Shown: positions 51,827 to 62,640 of the stretch, piece after piece | Numbering within the stretch: the stretch's first letter is position 1 | Layout: each line of letters opens with the position of its first letter | Origin: Liolophura sinensis | Taxonomy: Eukaryota; Mollusca; Polyplacophora; Chitonida; Chitonidae | Direction of reading: 5' to 3' | Assembly (NCBI RefSeq): GCF_032854445.1 | Contig: NC_088295.1 | Coordinates: 70,460,028-70,524,027, forward strand | Length of the DNA stretch: 64,000 nucleotides | Notes under the pieces: model-generated | Databases searched by the model: none | What the model saw: only the letters and a program-made list of their open reading frames with translations | What the model was told of the DNA's origin: nothing | Position numbers and translations under genes: made by a program

Positions 51827-53243
51827 TCATTTAGTCCTCCTGAATGTATCCATCGTAGCGTGTTGGGGATATTACGCAAGCCAAATATTCTGTATAATTC
51901 TACTTGCACAATAGAGCAGGCACACTCTGACAGCGAACAGAAACTTTCGATTTCGTCCATTTGTTTTGCTTCTACAAGAACTTATAAGATTCTCAGCCAT
52001 CCCTAATTTCGTTGGTAAATACAACAGAGGTATTCAGAAAAGATACGATACTCTGAGTTGAATCCAAAACATGACAAACAAACCATTCTTCCAATGCATC
52101 TTGCGGGGATTTTAACGTAAGCCTGAATACGCCAGTGTCTCTTGTGCTTTGCAGACACATACTGTTGTCCCATGACTGAACTTTCATTAGATACACTGCA
52201 TTCACGGGCGGTTGCACAATGCCTTTCTGATACGCATCAAGAAGAAACGTTCTTAAACTTCGGCTGTGGTGATTTACATATTGGCTCGCTACGCCATGCT
52301 TTCACCAGGGAATCAAATATTACTCCAAATGTATATACGCATACACTGAAATTGAAACAATCGAAGAAACCTACAGCTTCATAACAGTATACACATACGC
52401 CAACAGCAGGCTACTACAAACCAAACGTTATCAAAGGTCAAATGCGCTAGATTCGGGTCGATGCTCTATCAATGCATATGAAGTCAATATAACATGCACA
52501 TGCAAGCAGTAATTAAACACTGTGTGTTCTTGTGGTGATATATGAAACTATAAATGTTTTTGCCCATGGCCTTGAAAATTTCCTCTTGTGTTGTGGTTGT
52601 CCTCTGTCACACTTACAACCGTTAAGTGAGAAAATGTTTGTGATTTTCAGATATAGCGTGCTGAAAAGACAGACTGGACTGAAAATCACACAGCAAAATG
52701 CGATTTAATTTAAACCCTCACCTGTGCATATTCTACAGGACGATCAAGTGTATGATTAATCTCACAAGTATTCATAACTTAAAGGGAAAAGCAAAGAACT
52801 AAATTATTTTGCCCTTGTAATATTGAAAGTAACGCTTTGTCGCTTGTGTTGTGTTTGTGTCTAGCAGAGGCCAATGCACTTTCACTCAGCTTCGTAAGTC
52901 TAATTTCTCACAGGATTTTTCTAAATAACGTTGTTTGGGTTATATATAGCGCGGTAAGGTGGCGTGATTTACAAGATAGATTACGGAAATTTACAATTAA
53001 AGTCTGGTGAAAGCGGGCCCTGGAGTGTAAACATCCTCCTTTTCAATGTTTAATGCACATTTGTATGAAAATTGCTTTCTGCTCCTTTGCGCATAAAATG
53101 AATGATAATAATAATGACCAGATTGACAGTAATAATATTATGTTTTGGATATAGCAGGCTTCCACGTACATGCGAGCATGTTCAATATATAAAAAAAATA
53201 TGTAATATACATGCACAAGCTGATATACATGACATGTTATCAC
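50111..53243. other. Intergenic, possible 3' part of the 53-58 kb Ig gene
   Basis: No confident gene. If the transmembrane exon at 53244-53372 belongs to a live gene, its cytoplasmic exons should lie here on the minus strand; I could not identify them. A minus-strand ORF at 51993-52217 has a vaguely Ig-like EEWFVCHV segment. A G run lies near 51199-51209. Confidence 0.4.
51669..51824. repeat. Interrupted (TA)n microsatellite
   Basis: Two long TA tracts are separated by AAACACGTGCATTTA. The same interruption also occurs just left of the array, near 51640, so the motif was duplicated along with the tract. The 113-115 codon ORFs here are simple-repeat translations. Confidence 0.95.
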
Positions 53244-53372
53244 CTGGTGCAGAGCGTTGCCTCTTCTGTATGCGCCAGTGGACCACTCCAAGAACAGTAA
53301 GTATCGCCAGAAGAGTAGATCCAAGTGTTCCGCCTACAACGGATCCCACCGGGAATTCCCGTGTGTATGATT
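53244..53372 (-). CDS. Transmembrane exon of an Ig-superfamily-like gene
   Basis: Acceptor ATTGCAG on the left, in the minus sense, and donor GTGATA bound a 129-base exon that starts and ends in phase 1. This is the same class as the stem/transmembrane exon of the Ig receptor at 34.2-39.1 kb. It encodes ESYTREFP, a membrane helix (SVVGGTLGSTLLAILTVLGV) and a basic stop-transfer (RIQKRQR). I infer it is the membrane anchor of the Ig exon or exons further upstream at 54798-55103 and 57780-58024. Tail exons below 53244 were not recognised, so it could be part of a decayed gene. Confidence 0.55.
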
Positions 53373-54093
53373 CTGCAATGACAGACATGAGCCTGATCTA
53401 TACCCTGTCTTAAGCCACTCTGATTGTATCTAAAGTAAACCTAAAGGATTAACACACGGCAGCTCCCACAAGCGGTCCCCGTTTACATTCGTGTGTTACC
53501 TGACCGATATTCGAGGTGGATACCGTTAGTGTAATTCAAATAAGTTTTTAAAGATATATCTGAAGCTAGTGACCGGTGTGGTATTGAACTGTATGATCTT
53601 ATAGCATCTACAAGGCAGAGCTACTTTTTGGTATTGGGCGAAACAGTCATCAGACTGGATTGAGGCACGTTGACGGTTGAAATGTCTCCCACAGGTGCGA
53701 GCCTTTTCACTATTCAGCACTCTGTGGATTGTGGTCTTGGCGGTAAGGTACCACACAATTACCATAAGGGGCTTTCCGGGCTTTTGATTAGTTTGTGATC
53801 CGAAACGTGATGCTGTATGTTGAACTAATATATTTATCTGTATTGGGTAGAACAGGGTATATTTTGAATAGAATGCCACTCAAAAAACCTTTAATCATCA
53901 CTACAAAAACAACCCAATGAGCTATCAAAACACTACATTGTAAGCCTGTAAGTTGTATGTACATGCAGAGTCCGTTGTGAACAAAATGTGAATTTATACA
54001 GCTTTATACAAACGACAACTGTTAACCAACTACAAGTGTATAGTATAGGCCAACACCATGGTGGACTTACCTATGTAAGCGTTAAGAAAAAGT

Positions 54094-54460
54094 GAGTGAG
54101 TGAGTGAGTGCTTGGGGTTTAACGTCGTACTCAACAATTTTTCAGTCATATGACAACGACGGAATCCTTAGGGTGCATGTACGTATAATGTGCCTCCTTG
54201 TTGCAGGACGGATTTCCACCGCTCTTTTATTTAGTGCTGCTTCACTGAGACGACTTACCGAAGGCAAGTAAGCCGCCCCGCCCGAGCCATTATACTGATA
54301 CGGGTCAACCAGTCGTTACACTATCCCCTTCATGCTGAACGCAAAGCGAGGAAGTGACAACTTCCTCTTTTAAAGTCTTAGGTGTGACTCGATCAAGGAT
54401 TGATCCTGGATCTACCGGTCCCGAAGCGGACGCTCTCCCAACTGTGCTATCCGGGCCGGT
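54094..54460 (-). mobile_element. SINE family B, full length, with target duplication
   Basis: The left end is a GTGAGTGAGTGAGT-type simple repeat followed by GCTTGGGGTTTAACGTCGTA. The right end is the tRNA-like head read on the minus strand (CCGGCCCGGATAGCACAGTT, GGGAGAGCGTCCGCTTCGG). The 12-base duplication TTAAGAAAAAGT flanks it exactly (54082-54093 and 54461-54472). It sits between the Ig exon and the transmembrane exon of the minus-strand Ig-like gene. Confidence 0.93.
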
Positions 54461-54797
54461 TTAAGAAAAAGTCTTTTATATGAACGATGCATATATATTT
54501 TGGCAATTAGCCAAAACACACCTCAGCATTATCACCAGACAGTGTATATGCTGACATTAGTATCATGTTTTTGTTGCGTCACCTACATGCCGCACATGGG
54601 TCACATCTGATTTAGAAATTAGCTACCGTATTTAAATAGCTTATATTAAAACTGTTTTAAGTGGGCGCGAGTATTCAAATTATGCTCATGATAAAGCATG
54701 TAGAAACAAATAAAAAACCAAGTCGAAATTCGTTGGTTTTGTCCTTTAATTTGGAATGGTCTTTACGCTGAAGAACGGAAATCTCGCCTGAAGAAAC

Positions 54798-55103
54798 CCG
54801 AACGAAAAACGTGACATGTGACATGTGTTGTGTGATACCAGTGATATCAGTGATAACGGTTATAGTGTAGTTCCCCATATCAGCCAGACTCACGTGACTC
54901 AGTGTCAAGACTGTGACAGTACCCAGCACACAAATCGTCTCACCAAAGACCACGAGGTTCACCAATCCATCCTCCTCACGGTGACACTCTAAGGTCTAAC
55001 TCTGCCCCGGTCTCCTCCATACCACTCTAACCTTTCCTAAACTGAAGCGTGCATAGACAAGTATAGCAATAGTTTCCTCTTTTCCAGATCCAACGGTACA
55101 AAC
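54798..55103 (-). pseudogene. Ig V-like exon with an in-frame stop
   Basis: From an acceptor-like ACCCAAAG the frame reads as an immunoglobulin V-type domain: VRVVWRRPG (the C-strand Trp), then VLTLSHVSLADMGNYTITV (E-F strands with the D-x-G-x-Y signature), then VTFFVRV (G strand). Both canonical disulfide cysteines appear to be absent: the F-strand Cys position is Ile, and the B-strand region has Tyr. A TAG at 54998-54996 interrupts the frame between strands C and C'. The 3' boundary (CGG|GTTTCT, phase 0) does not match the phase-1 transmembrane exon. I read it as a broken or diverged Ig exon; a missed intron or an assembly error at the stop is possible. Confidence 0.5.
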
Positions 55104-57190
55104 CTTTGGGTAAGTGCCAAATACAGCAGCAGGTACAAATTAGAGATTCAGATTAAAGCCTACATTTATTCCCTGTTACACCTGTCGGGTTTGCCTACAT
55201 ACGAATTCCACGTTGCCTTTACACGTTACTCGTGGCGATCGTGCCAAATACGTTTCATACTGCATAAACAACGTGATGTTACCTTAGTGTTTTTCCATAG
55301 ACTTATGCCATTTATAAAAAAAAAGTTACCATGAGTTCTAGCATTTTAAATATTTGTGTCAAATATTCATTATCGGCGACTAAATTTTGCTCCCTAGTTG
55401 CATTGATTGATGTTTTGTATAGTAAATAGCCTATATTTAAGCCTCGGCGCCGCGCCAAAATAGAAATTGTCCATAACAGCCAGTATATATATTCATCCAG
55501 TAACCTGTAATTGTGGTACATTCAGTTACGTTTGGCAGGTTATACACGGTATCAGACGTGCGGTATTGGGCGTATGCATATCGAGTATGTCTACACATGG
55601 CCACAGACACCCATTAGTTTTCCATAAGCGACAATGTTAACGTTTAGCGCTGTAGTTCAGTCCCAAACATTCCGTGGCCAGTAAGCTTTGGTATATACCT
55701 GGCCCAGCATGTGAGAAAGAAGCCATAAAAATCTTGACTTAGGTTGACCGTCAAAATGTGGGCCTTTCTATGCCGGCAGCTGGGAGGGGTGCCCAGCAAC
55801 GCCAATGGAACGTCACCGGCAAGCCCATCGCTCATCACCACCTGTCTGCTTGTGTCCTCTCGCCAAACTTTCGAACTTTCATCATTAAACCTCATACCTG
55901 CCCAAAGCTTAGGCAATTCCCATCATTTTGATACCAAGCATGCATTTGTACACCAAAAACGGCAGACTGGCAGCAAAAAAGACTTTACACCCTAAAATAC
56001 ACAGAATTACATTTGTAATCCCGAAAAACGGAAGTTGTAATGGGGGTCTGTGTCCACATGCAGTTCTCTCGTAATGTCGTATGATGTTACAGCGTGGAAA
56101 AATATGGATTTACAGTTATTTTAGAGAACCAAAATACGTCTAAATTTTTGTGTGGAATCCTAGAAAATTTAATGACTTCCAAATAATTGCCTATCCCAAT
56201 GAGCCAAATTGGTATCAAGTTGATCACTGGCTCCTGAATTCCTCTTTCGGTATATCGCAAGATTCATGACTGAACAGAACTGCATTGATTTAGTGGCACC
56301 ATCGGAGAACTCCTACAAAAAATTGAGCAGCTGCCGCACAGACACATTTAATTTTTGATCATTCTTAAGAGTACCACAAAGTTTAGGGCTTCGCTGTGTC
56401 ACGTTCAAATAACACGAAGAACCAATAATCATACAAGATCAGTGTAAGTAAACACGTGCGATTAACAGCAAGATGTATTGTTTGATATGGTGATATCGAC
56501 CATCACAGCATCTTACTTTGGGCACTAACAGAAACTTGTCCCTTTTGTTGTTGTTTTATTCCGCTCGTTGGCACACTCACATGTTAGAGAGTGTGAAAAG
56601 TGTAGTTTGACTATATCCCGCATACCGGAGCTCCAGGTGTTCAGATGAGGGCTAGGTCCAGATGATGCTCTCACTGGGTGTGCAGGTCAGGAACCCCTTT
56701 GAGCTGCGCAGATTAATGTCCAGGTACTCTTGTTGTACGTCACAGATACAATACGGGATTTACACCAACATAAACAGGTTAGCGATAGCTACATCCTTTA
56801 CATAACGTGAATGCAGATCTCTTTAAACCAACACCCCAAATTATTTGCATACGAATTCAATAATTAATCATTCTACCCATACAGAAAAAATACACTCAAT
56901 TAGGATGTGTTTATTTCCTCTCATATATATTTTACTGTTGCTATACACTGCTTACAATAATATTTTGGATGTATCACGACGTTGTTTCAGCAAATCGGTC
57001 CCGTTTGTCGACATGATTACTTTATTTCATTGATGGCATGAGGCTGAGGAATTTTATCTTTATTTCGCGTGGTTGGATTTATTGATAGAGGAAACTATAA
57101 TTAGATTACCTCGAGTATTAAGCACTGCGTGCCCCATGACAGAAAAATGCGGATTAATTGGTCTTGACCATGCGGCCTCACCTTTGGGAT

Positions 57191-57310
57191 TTATTTGTTC
57201 ATTTCATTGGAGTTTTACTCTGTACTCAAGAATATTTCATTTATACGACAACGGCCAGCATTACGGTGGGAGGAAACCCGGTAGAGCCCGTTGGAAATTC
57301 ACGACCATGC
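57191..57310 (-). mobile_element. SINE family A, 5'-truncated
   Basis: Reverse-oriented 3' end: TGTACTCAAGAATATTTCAT, ACGACAACGGCCAGCATTAC, GGAGGAAACCCGGTAGAGCC and CACGACCATG. No head is present. Confidence 0.82.
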
Positions 57311-57779
57311 TAGCATGACACCTATTCGGAGTCGCCAACTTGCTAATAGTACAGTGCAGCTGTTACTACTGATATACTGCTGACATACTGAAAGATGGTT
57401 GCATGAGCTTTAATTATGCCGAGTGCCCAAGCTATACTAAATACCAAGATTGCCGCTGGTAGTCTTACATTTTCCCGACAAGGGTCCTCCCGCTTTGACC
57501 AGGCGGTCTTCCAAACTGTATACCACCACAAAGCGGTCATTCCTTTTTCCGCGAAATTGTGACTTGAAACCTAGCCCGTCTGACAACTGCTTTCTTGTAA
57601 TAATGGAATGGGCCAATGAAGCTACCCGTTTGTGCACAAGACATGGCAAAAGCAGAAGTGAGCAACAGACTACACAGCATGGGCCTGAGCTAATCTGAGC
57701 GGGAAAGATTCCACATTGTATTACATTTATGTTGGTACACCACCATGTTACATTCTGTGTCGTAGACCTGCTGACTCAC

Positions 57780-58024
57780 ACAGGGCAATAAGAAAGGATA
57801 AGCGACAACGACTTCCCAGGATGTTACTGCCGTTACACATGTAATCCCTAGCAGCAAACCTCGTCACATTCTCTGTTGTGTAATAGAGAGATGAAACCAA
57901 GACCTCTGCACTGCCCAACCTTGCCAGGTAAATATTGGCTGGGGATTCCCCTCTGTGGTGCACCGAATTCTGATGGGCCACTGTCCAGATTTGGGAATGT
58001 CCAGATTTACAATATGTAATCAAA
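57780..58024 (-). CDS. Ig domain exon
   Basis: The exon runs from an acceptor-like CTTATAG to a strong donor (T|GTGAGT) in phase 1. It encodes most of an Ig domain: ITYCKSG (B-strand Cys), QIWTVAHQN (C-strand Trp eight residues later) and RFAARDYMCNGSNILGS (F-strand Tyr-x-Cys followed by the Asn/Gly pattern of I-set domains). Extracellular recognition or adhesion is the usual role of such domains. It lies upstream, in the minus sense, of the stop-containing Ig exon and the transmembrane exon, so it may be the membrane-distal domain of the same receptor. Phases between this exon and 55103 do not match, so at least one exon is missing or the genes are separate. Confidence 0.5.
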
Positions 58025-58050
58025 CTATAAGTATAATGATTCTTTGCGAA

Positions 58051-58108
58051 TGATGTTTTACGTCGTACTCAACAATATTTCGCTTATACGACAGCGGCCA
58101 GCATTATA
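58051..58108 (-). mobile_element. SINE family A, 3'-end fragment
   Basis: GATGTTTTACGTCGTACTC, AATATTTCGCTTATACGACA and GCGGCCAGCATTATA. It lies just outside the 5' edge of the Ig exon at 57780-58024. Confidence 0.75.
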
Positions 58109-59811
58109 CTTACACCGTTAGCATTATAGCTGAAATGGCAAAACCTGTCTACTGTCTACCTATCTTTTTTCTTTAAACTTGAACTGATTAATAAATGATT
58201 ATCCTTCTTTTTTCATTCAAATGTTTTCATATCAAAAGGGGTTTTTTCATCAGCAGCGCATTATATGCCCCTTATACCGTGCAACAGACATTTTTTATGT
58301 ATATTTTCCATATATAAGCATAGTCGATACTGGTCACTTTGCGCTTTAGCGGAACTATGCGAAGAGTTCGTCGATAAAAAAAAAAACATATGGAGAATTT
58401 CTATTGCAGTCATCTGACAAACACACTGGTTAGTGAACCATTTTAAGTAAAACAGAGACGTCGTATTTGTTATTTTGTCTGGCATTTACTTTTTGTCTCA
58501 TCACAGCACTTCAGTAGAGCTGTTCAAAGTTCTGCACGGTGTTGGCTTGGCCTGCATTTCCCTTTAGCATTTCCCACAAGGAACAATCTATATTAACATC
58601 GAACCAGTTCAACTACCGATAGAAAGAGGGGTTCAACTCCCAAATTGCTTCCAGGACGGCGGCATGTTCTGTGCTTAGAATACTCCCGTTACTGTATGTG
58701 CTTGTGCCTGACATTTGACACAAGCCTGTCATCGACCGTTCAGCTGCTAAGGTGTACCCAGCTTCTTGTCTAACCGCATTGTCCTCATCAATGCTTCAGT
58801 TGTAAGACGGCGGAGGATAAATGTTTCTGGTCACATGACAGGTTAGTACTTTAGCTACCCCTTGTTCACCGTCGATAGATTCTGTATTCTGGGCCTCTGT
58901 AATCCCAGCTAATGAATGTGGGGAGATACGAATGTTAGATAGATCTTTATTTAAGTTTATCGCCATAGTCAAGATTGTTCCACTTCTAATGAGACATCAG
59001 TTGCAGAGGAATATATCAGCTGCTGTACTCTGCATGGTTCTTGTTGCCAACAGTTTTTTAGTCCCTCAGTATGTATAACTTTCCCTTACCTATATGTAAC
59101 GTTAAAGAATTTTTGCAGTTGTTTACATGTATTGTGAATTATGGAAGCCGGACGTGGACATGTCATCCCGCTCCTCGCGGATCGAGATGTCTTCCGGCTT
59201 CCATAGTTAATAGCAAGTATGGAATAGCTCTGTACGGCTGTGATTACATATTCTAGCACAGGACTGTCTTGCTTCATGAGCTTACCTTGAACACCTACGT
59301 ACATCTCGTGCTTTCCTCTATACACCACTGCTGTCCACCAAATAAAGTGTAGGTACATACAGTCATCTCAATCGATTTCAGGTAGGTGTACCCATACACG
59401 TGTCATCACTAGGCACAAGTCATGCTTCAATGCACGCTCCTCACAGCACACACAGGAAAAATAACATAGGAAAAAGTTCCTTGTCTAGTTTTACATGACT
59501 GACATGACTACCAAAAAGCATATTTGGTACAGAAATGTTTTAAGTGATAAATATTGATTATAGATCTCCGGGTGGTCATTACTGATGAGACTGACCCTAA
59601 AAAATTAGTCCATGTATGTGTATCAAAAGGTCAAGCTTATCATTCCCCTCACTGTGAGGAGTATGCATTCAAAGATGCCTTTTGTAGTTGGAATTTATCC
59701 ACAGTAGTACATTACATCGAAAACGTGCCTATTTGCGGAGGAGGAGGGGGAATACTGTATACCGTATGTAGTATTAGAGAATAGTATTGTGTGGTATAGT
59801 ACCGTATAGTA
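58109..59811. other. Intergenic, no gene seen
   Basis: ORFs up to 90 codons have no domain. The only structured element is the hairpin at 59141-59204. Confidence 0.5.
59141..59204. repeat. Inverted repeat / hairpin
   Basis: Twelve-base perfect arms, ATGGAAGCCGGA (59141-59152) and TCCGGCTTCCAT (59193-59204), enclose a 40-base GC-rich loop that contains further short complementary stretches (GACATGTC, CTCCTCGCGG). It could be a small palindromic transposon relic or a structured RNA. I recognise no family. Confidence 0.7.
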
Positions 59812-59897
59812 CAGTATAGCATAGTATAGTATAGTATAGTATAGTATAATATAGTATAGTATAGTATAGTATAGTATAGTATAGTATAGTATAGTAC
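59812..59897. repeat. (TATAG)n pentanucleotide array
   Basis: About 17 units of TATAG with occasional variants (TATAA, TACAG). It lies directly outside the left inverted-repeat arm. The minus-strand ORF across it (59695-60339) is a repeat translation. Confidence 0.95.
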
Positions 59898-60061
59898 AGT
59901 GTCTGGTCGGCTTGTAGTGTTGAGCTGTGGCGCGCCAAAACGGACCTATGGGGGAAGGGTTGTCCCCCCCTTGGATTTCGTTGACATCCGCGCTGCATCC
60001 TCTAATGGGAGACGGTTGGACGGACCAATGAGCGACGGGGTGAGCGAAAGGTGGGCTTGTA
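59898..60061 (+). repeat. Left arm of a ~163-bp inverted repeat
   Basis: From AGTGTCTGGTCGGCTTGTAG to AAAGGTGGGCTTGTA. This arm is the near-exact reverse complement of 62052-62213; I see one difference, GGGG against GGG in GACGGGGTGAG. Within the arm a GGACCAATGAGCGACGG-like motif recurs in weaker form, also just inside the arm near 60075-60115. Strand is given arbitrarily. Confidence 0.92.
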
Positions 60062-61171
60062 GAGTTGGGTTGAGTGGCTCCGTTGCGCCAAAACTGACCA
60101 ATGTGCGACAAGCAGATCAAGAAACGCAGATGGTGGGAAAAAATCCTCCCGCACCCAGTCATAGCGCGAATTTCACGTTGACGTTTTGATTCACCCGTTC
60201 GCTGACGACAGAGGAGATCAGTCATATCAGAGTAGTGGATCCGTCCAAGCGCATTTTTTTTGGTTGAGGAGAGTGAACAAAACAGCTTGAAAAGTGTTAG
60301 CGGACGGCATCTCTCGTCAAAATAAATTATGGGCCGCACATGTGCACAATGCCAGCGAGAGTTTGTTGATGTGCATCAACGCCAAGCAAGGAAATGTCTG
60401 ACGGAGTAGAGCCTTTGGAGAGCGGTGAGTTCGCTTGCCGAACGTACACCAAGTCACTTTCCAGACTGGACAACAGGCTCAGGCTTCACTAAACGCGCAA
60501 CACCACCACCACCACTGATTTACGTGCAATACCTGTGCCCGGACATTTGCCCCACTGGCGGACGTACGGGAAAAAAGAACGGATGTACACATGTCAAGCG
60601 TATCAGAAGACGTTCTACACACGTGCGCGCGCGCACACACAGCGTATCGTTAAGGCAGGGTTCGTCTTACCTGAAGATGAGTCCTTCGGACGGGTTTTTT
60701 TCAGGCAAAAGCTGAACCGTTTACCACTAGGTCAGACACCGCAGCGCTTTACCACTCGGCGACGCGGCGATGCCTCCGTCTTGCTCGGACACATTGCTCA
60801 AGGACCGATTCCTCGGACTTTGTATATTTTTTTCATACAAAAAGGTTGTCACCTTTTACGACAAACTGCCTAGAGGGCTGAGGTGCTATTCTTGATACCA
60901 GACCAAACAAATTCATCATCGACACCGTTGCACGGTCACTGCTGCCATGTTTTCAACACAGCCCGGGGCATCATCCTTCACGCACGCCCTCTCCGGCCTG
61001 GCATTCTTCACCACGCCACACCAACAAAATTGCCCTAGCCATAGACAGATCCGGCAAAGTGGCCGGCTGGACCGTAAGACACTATTACAAACTTCATCGG
61101 CGAACCCACGGACGATGCTGCCCTCTTTTCAACACGTCCCGAGGTATCACCCTTCACAAACGCCTCATGCT
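60062..61171 (+). pseudogene. Fragments of a zinc-finger-bearing mobile element
   Basis: A 26-residue reading frame at 60329-60409 begins MGRTCAQCQREF and ends RKCLTE, with a Cys-x2-Cys, His, Cys pattern like a short zinc ribbon. A second region inside the frame at 60535-60873 has YTCQAYQKTFY followed by RARAHTQR; this is a C2H2-like finger whose second cysteine is tyrosine. It resembles the finger YTCEVCHKIFY at about 63300. The rest shows related partial direct repeats (60940-61000 and 61110-61160, both with TTTTCAACAC...CCCGGGGCATCA-like text). I infer decayed coding parts of the same element type as the polymerase pseudogene at 63145-64000. Confidence 0.45.
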
Positions 61172-61798
61172 TAGTGAGTGCTTGGGGTTTAACGTCGCGC
61201 TCAACAATTTTTCAGTCATATGACAACGAAGGAATGCTTAGGGTGTATGCCATGTACCTCCATTGTTGCAGGACGGATTTCCACCGCTCTTTTATCTAGT
61301 GCTGCTTCACTGAGACGATTTACCGAAGGGTATTAAGCTGCACCGCCGGAGCCATTATATTGATACGGGTCAACCAGTACTATCCCCTTCATGCTGAACG
61401 CCAGGGGCCTCCGTGGCTCAGTTGGTTAGCGCGCTAGCGCAGCGTAATGACCCAGAAGCCTCTCACCAATGCGGTCGCTGTGAGTTCAAGTCCAGCACAT
61501 GCTGGTTTCCTTTCCGGCTGCATGTGGGAAGGTCTGCCAACAACCTGCGGATGGTCGTGGGTTTTCCCCGGGCTGTGCCCGGTTTCCACCCACCATAATG
61601 CTGGCCGCCGTCGTATAAGTGAAATATTCTTTAGTACGGCGTAAAACATCAATCAAATAAATAATTAAATAAAATACATGCTGAACGCCAAGCGAGGAAG
61701 TTACAACTTCCTCTTTTAAAGTCTTAGGTGTGACTCGACCCAGGATTGATTCTGGATCTACCATTCCCGAACGAACGCTCAAGTAACTTTGCTATCCA
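61172..61798 (-). mobile_element. SINE family B, split by a SINE A
   Basis: The left part is 61172-61405 (GCTTGGGGTTTAACGTCGCG to ATGCTGAACGCCA) and the right part is 61677-61798 (to TTGCTATCCACA). Joined at the target duplication they give the same order as the copy at 54094-54460. The head on the right is more eroded than in that copy. Confidence 0.9.
61406..61676 (+). mobile_element. SINE family A, full length, nested in SINE B
   Basis: The best-preserved copy: head GGCCTCCGTGGCTCAGTTGG, B box within GAGTTCAAGTCC, the middle block with GATGGTCGTGGGTTTTCC, GTCGTATAAGTGAAATATTC and a CAAATAAATAATTAAAT tail. The 14-base duplication CATGCTGAACGCCA flanks it at 61392-61405 and 61677-61690. It is therefore younger than the family-B copy it interrupts. 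Confidence 0.96.
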
Positions 61799-61994
61799 CA
61801 TCGTATATGCTCCAAATATCCGTATGCTGATATCCTCTTTGGGGACTCACCCCATAACCGCCTGGCCCGTTAGACAAAAATCAATGATTTCATCGGCAAG
61901 CCCCACTGACACAGTGCGCGGGGCGTCACGCCATCGCGCGCATCGCGCGCATCGCACGCCCCAGACCTTACCCACCAAGCGACCGTGCTAAACG

Positions 61995-62051
61995 ACCGTA
62001 CTACTATACTATACTATACTATACTGTACTATACTATACTATACTATACTA
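61995..62051. repeat. (CTATA)n short array
   Basis: About ten CTATA units abut the inner side of the right inverted-repeat arm, with one CTGTA variant. Confidence 0.92.
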
Positions 62052-62213
62052 TACAAGCCCACCTTTCGCTCACCCGTCGCTCATTGGTCCGTCCAACCGT
62101 CTCCCATTAGAGGATGCAGCGCGGATGTCAACGAAATCCAAGGGGGGGACAACCCTTCCCCCATAGGTCCGTTTTGGCGCGCCACAGCTCAACACTACAA
62201 GCCGACCAGACAC
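62052..62213 (-). repeat. Right arm of a ~163-bp inverted repeat
   Basis: TACAAGCCCACCTTTCGCTC to GCCGACCAGACACT is the reverse complement of 59898-60061, which lies about 2 kb to the left. Both arms have pentanucleotide arrays on their outer sides; the inner side differs (an array here, unique sequence on the left). Confidence 0.92.
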
Positions 62214-62640
62214 TATACTATACTATACTATACTATACTATACTATACTATACTATACTATACTATACTATACTATACTATACTATACTATACTATACTA
62301 TACTATACTATACTATACTATACTATACTATACTATACTGTACTGTACTGTACTGTACTGTACTGTACTGTACTGTACTATACTGTACTGTACTGTACTG
62401 TACTGTACTGTACTGTACTGTACTGTACTGTACTGTACTGTACTGTACTGTACTATACTGTACTATACTATACTATACTATACTATACTATACTATACTA
62501 TACTATACTATACTGTACTATACTATACCATACTATACTCCACTCCACTCCACTCCACTCCACTCCACTACACTATACTACACTATACAGTGTACCATAC
62601 TATACAGTGTGCTGTACTATACAGTATACTATATACTGTG
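62214..62640. repeat. Compound pentanucleotide array
   Basis: Successive blocks of CTATA, then CTGTA (about 62336-62460), then CTATA again, then CCACT (about 62540-62570), then degenerate ACACTATACAG units. The blocks imply expansion of variant units in turn. The 196-codon ORF across it is a repeat translation, not a gene. Confidence 0.95.

Noticed and set aside
51613-52006. Opposed 113-115 codon ORFs
   Set aside because: Both are translations of the TA microsatellite (alternating Tyr and Ile).
51993-52217. Possible Ig fragment (EEWFVCHVLDS) on the minus strand
   Set aside because: It has one Ig-like strand-F motif but no partner Cys or Trp and no clean splice sites; too weak to annotate.
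57437-57649. Possible small Ig-like fragment (SGKCKTTSGNLG) on the minus strand
   Set aside because: The motif is suggestive and a phase-1 GTATTT donor follows, but only a few strands could be present and no first Cys or Trp is seen.
59695-60339. 214-codon minus-strand ORF
   Set aside because: It runs through the TATAG array and the left repeat arm, and is peptide-repetitive with no domain.
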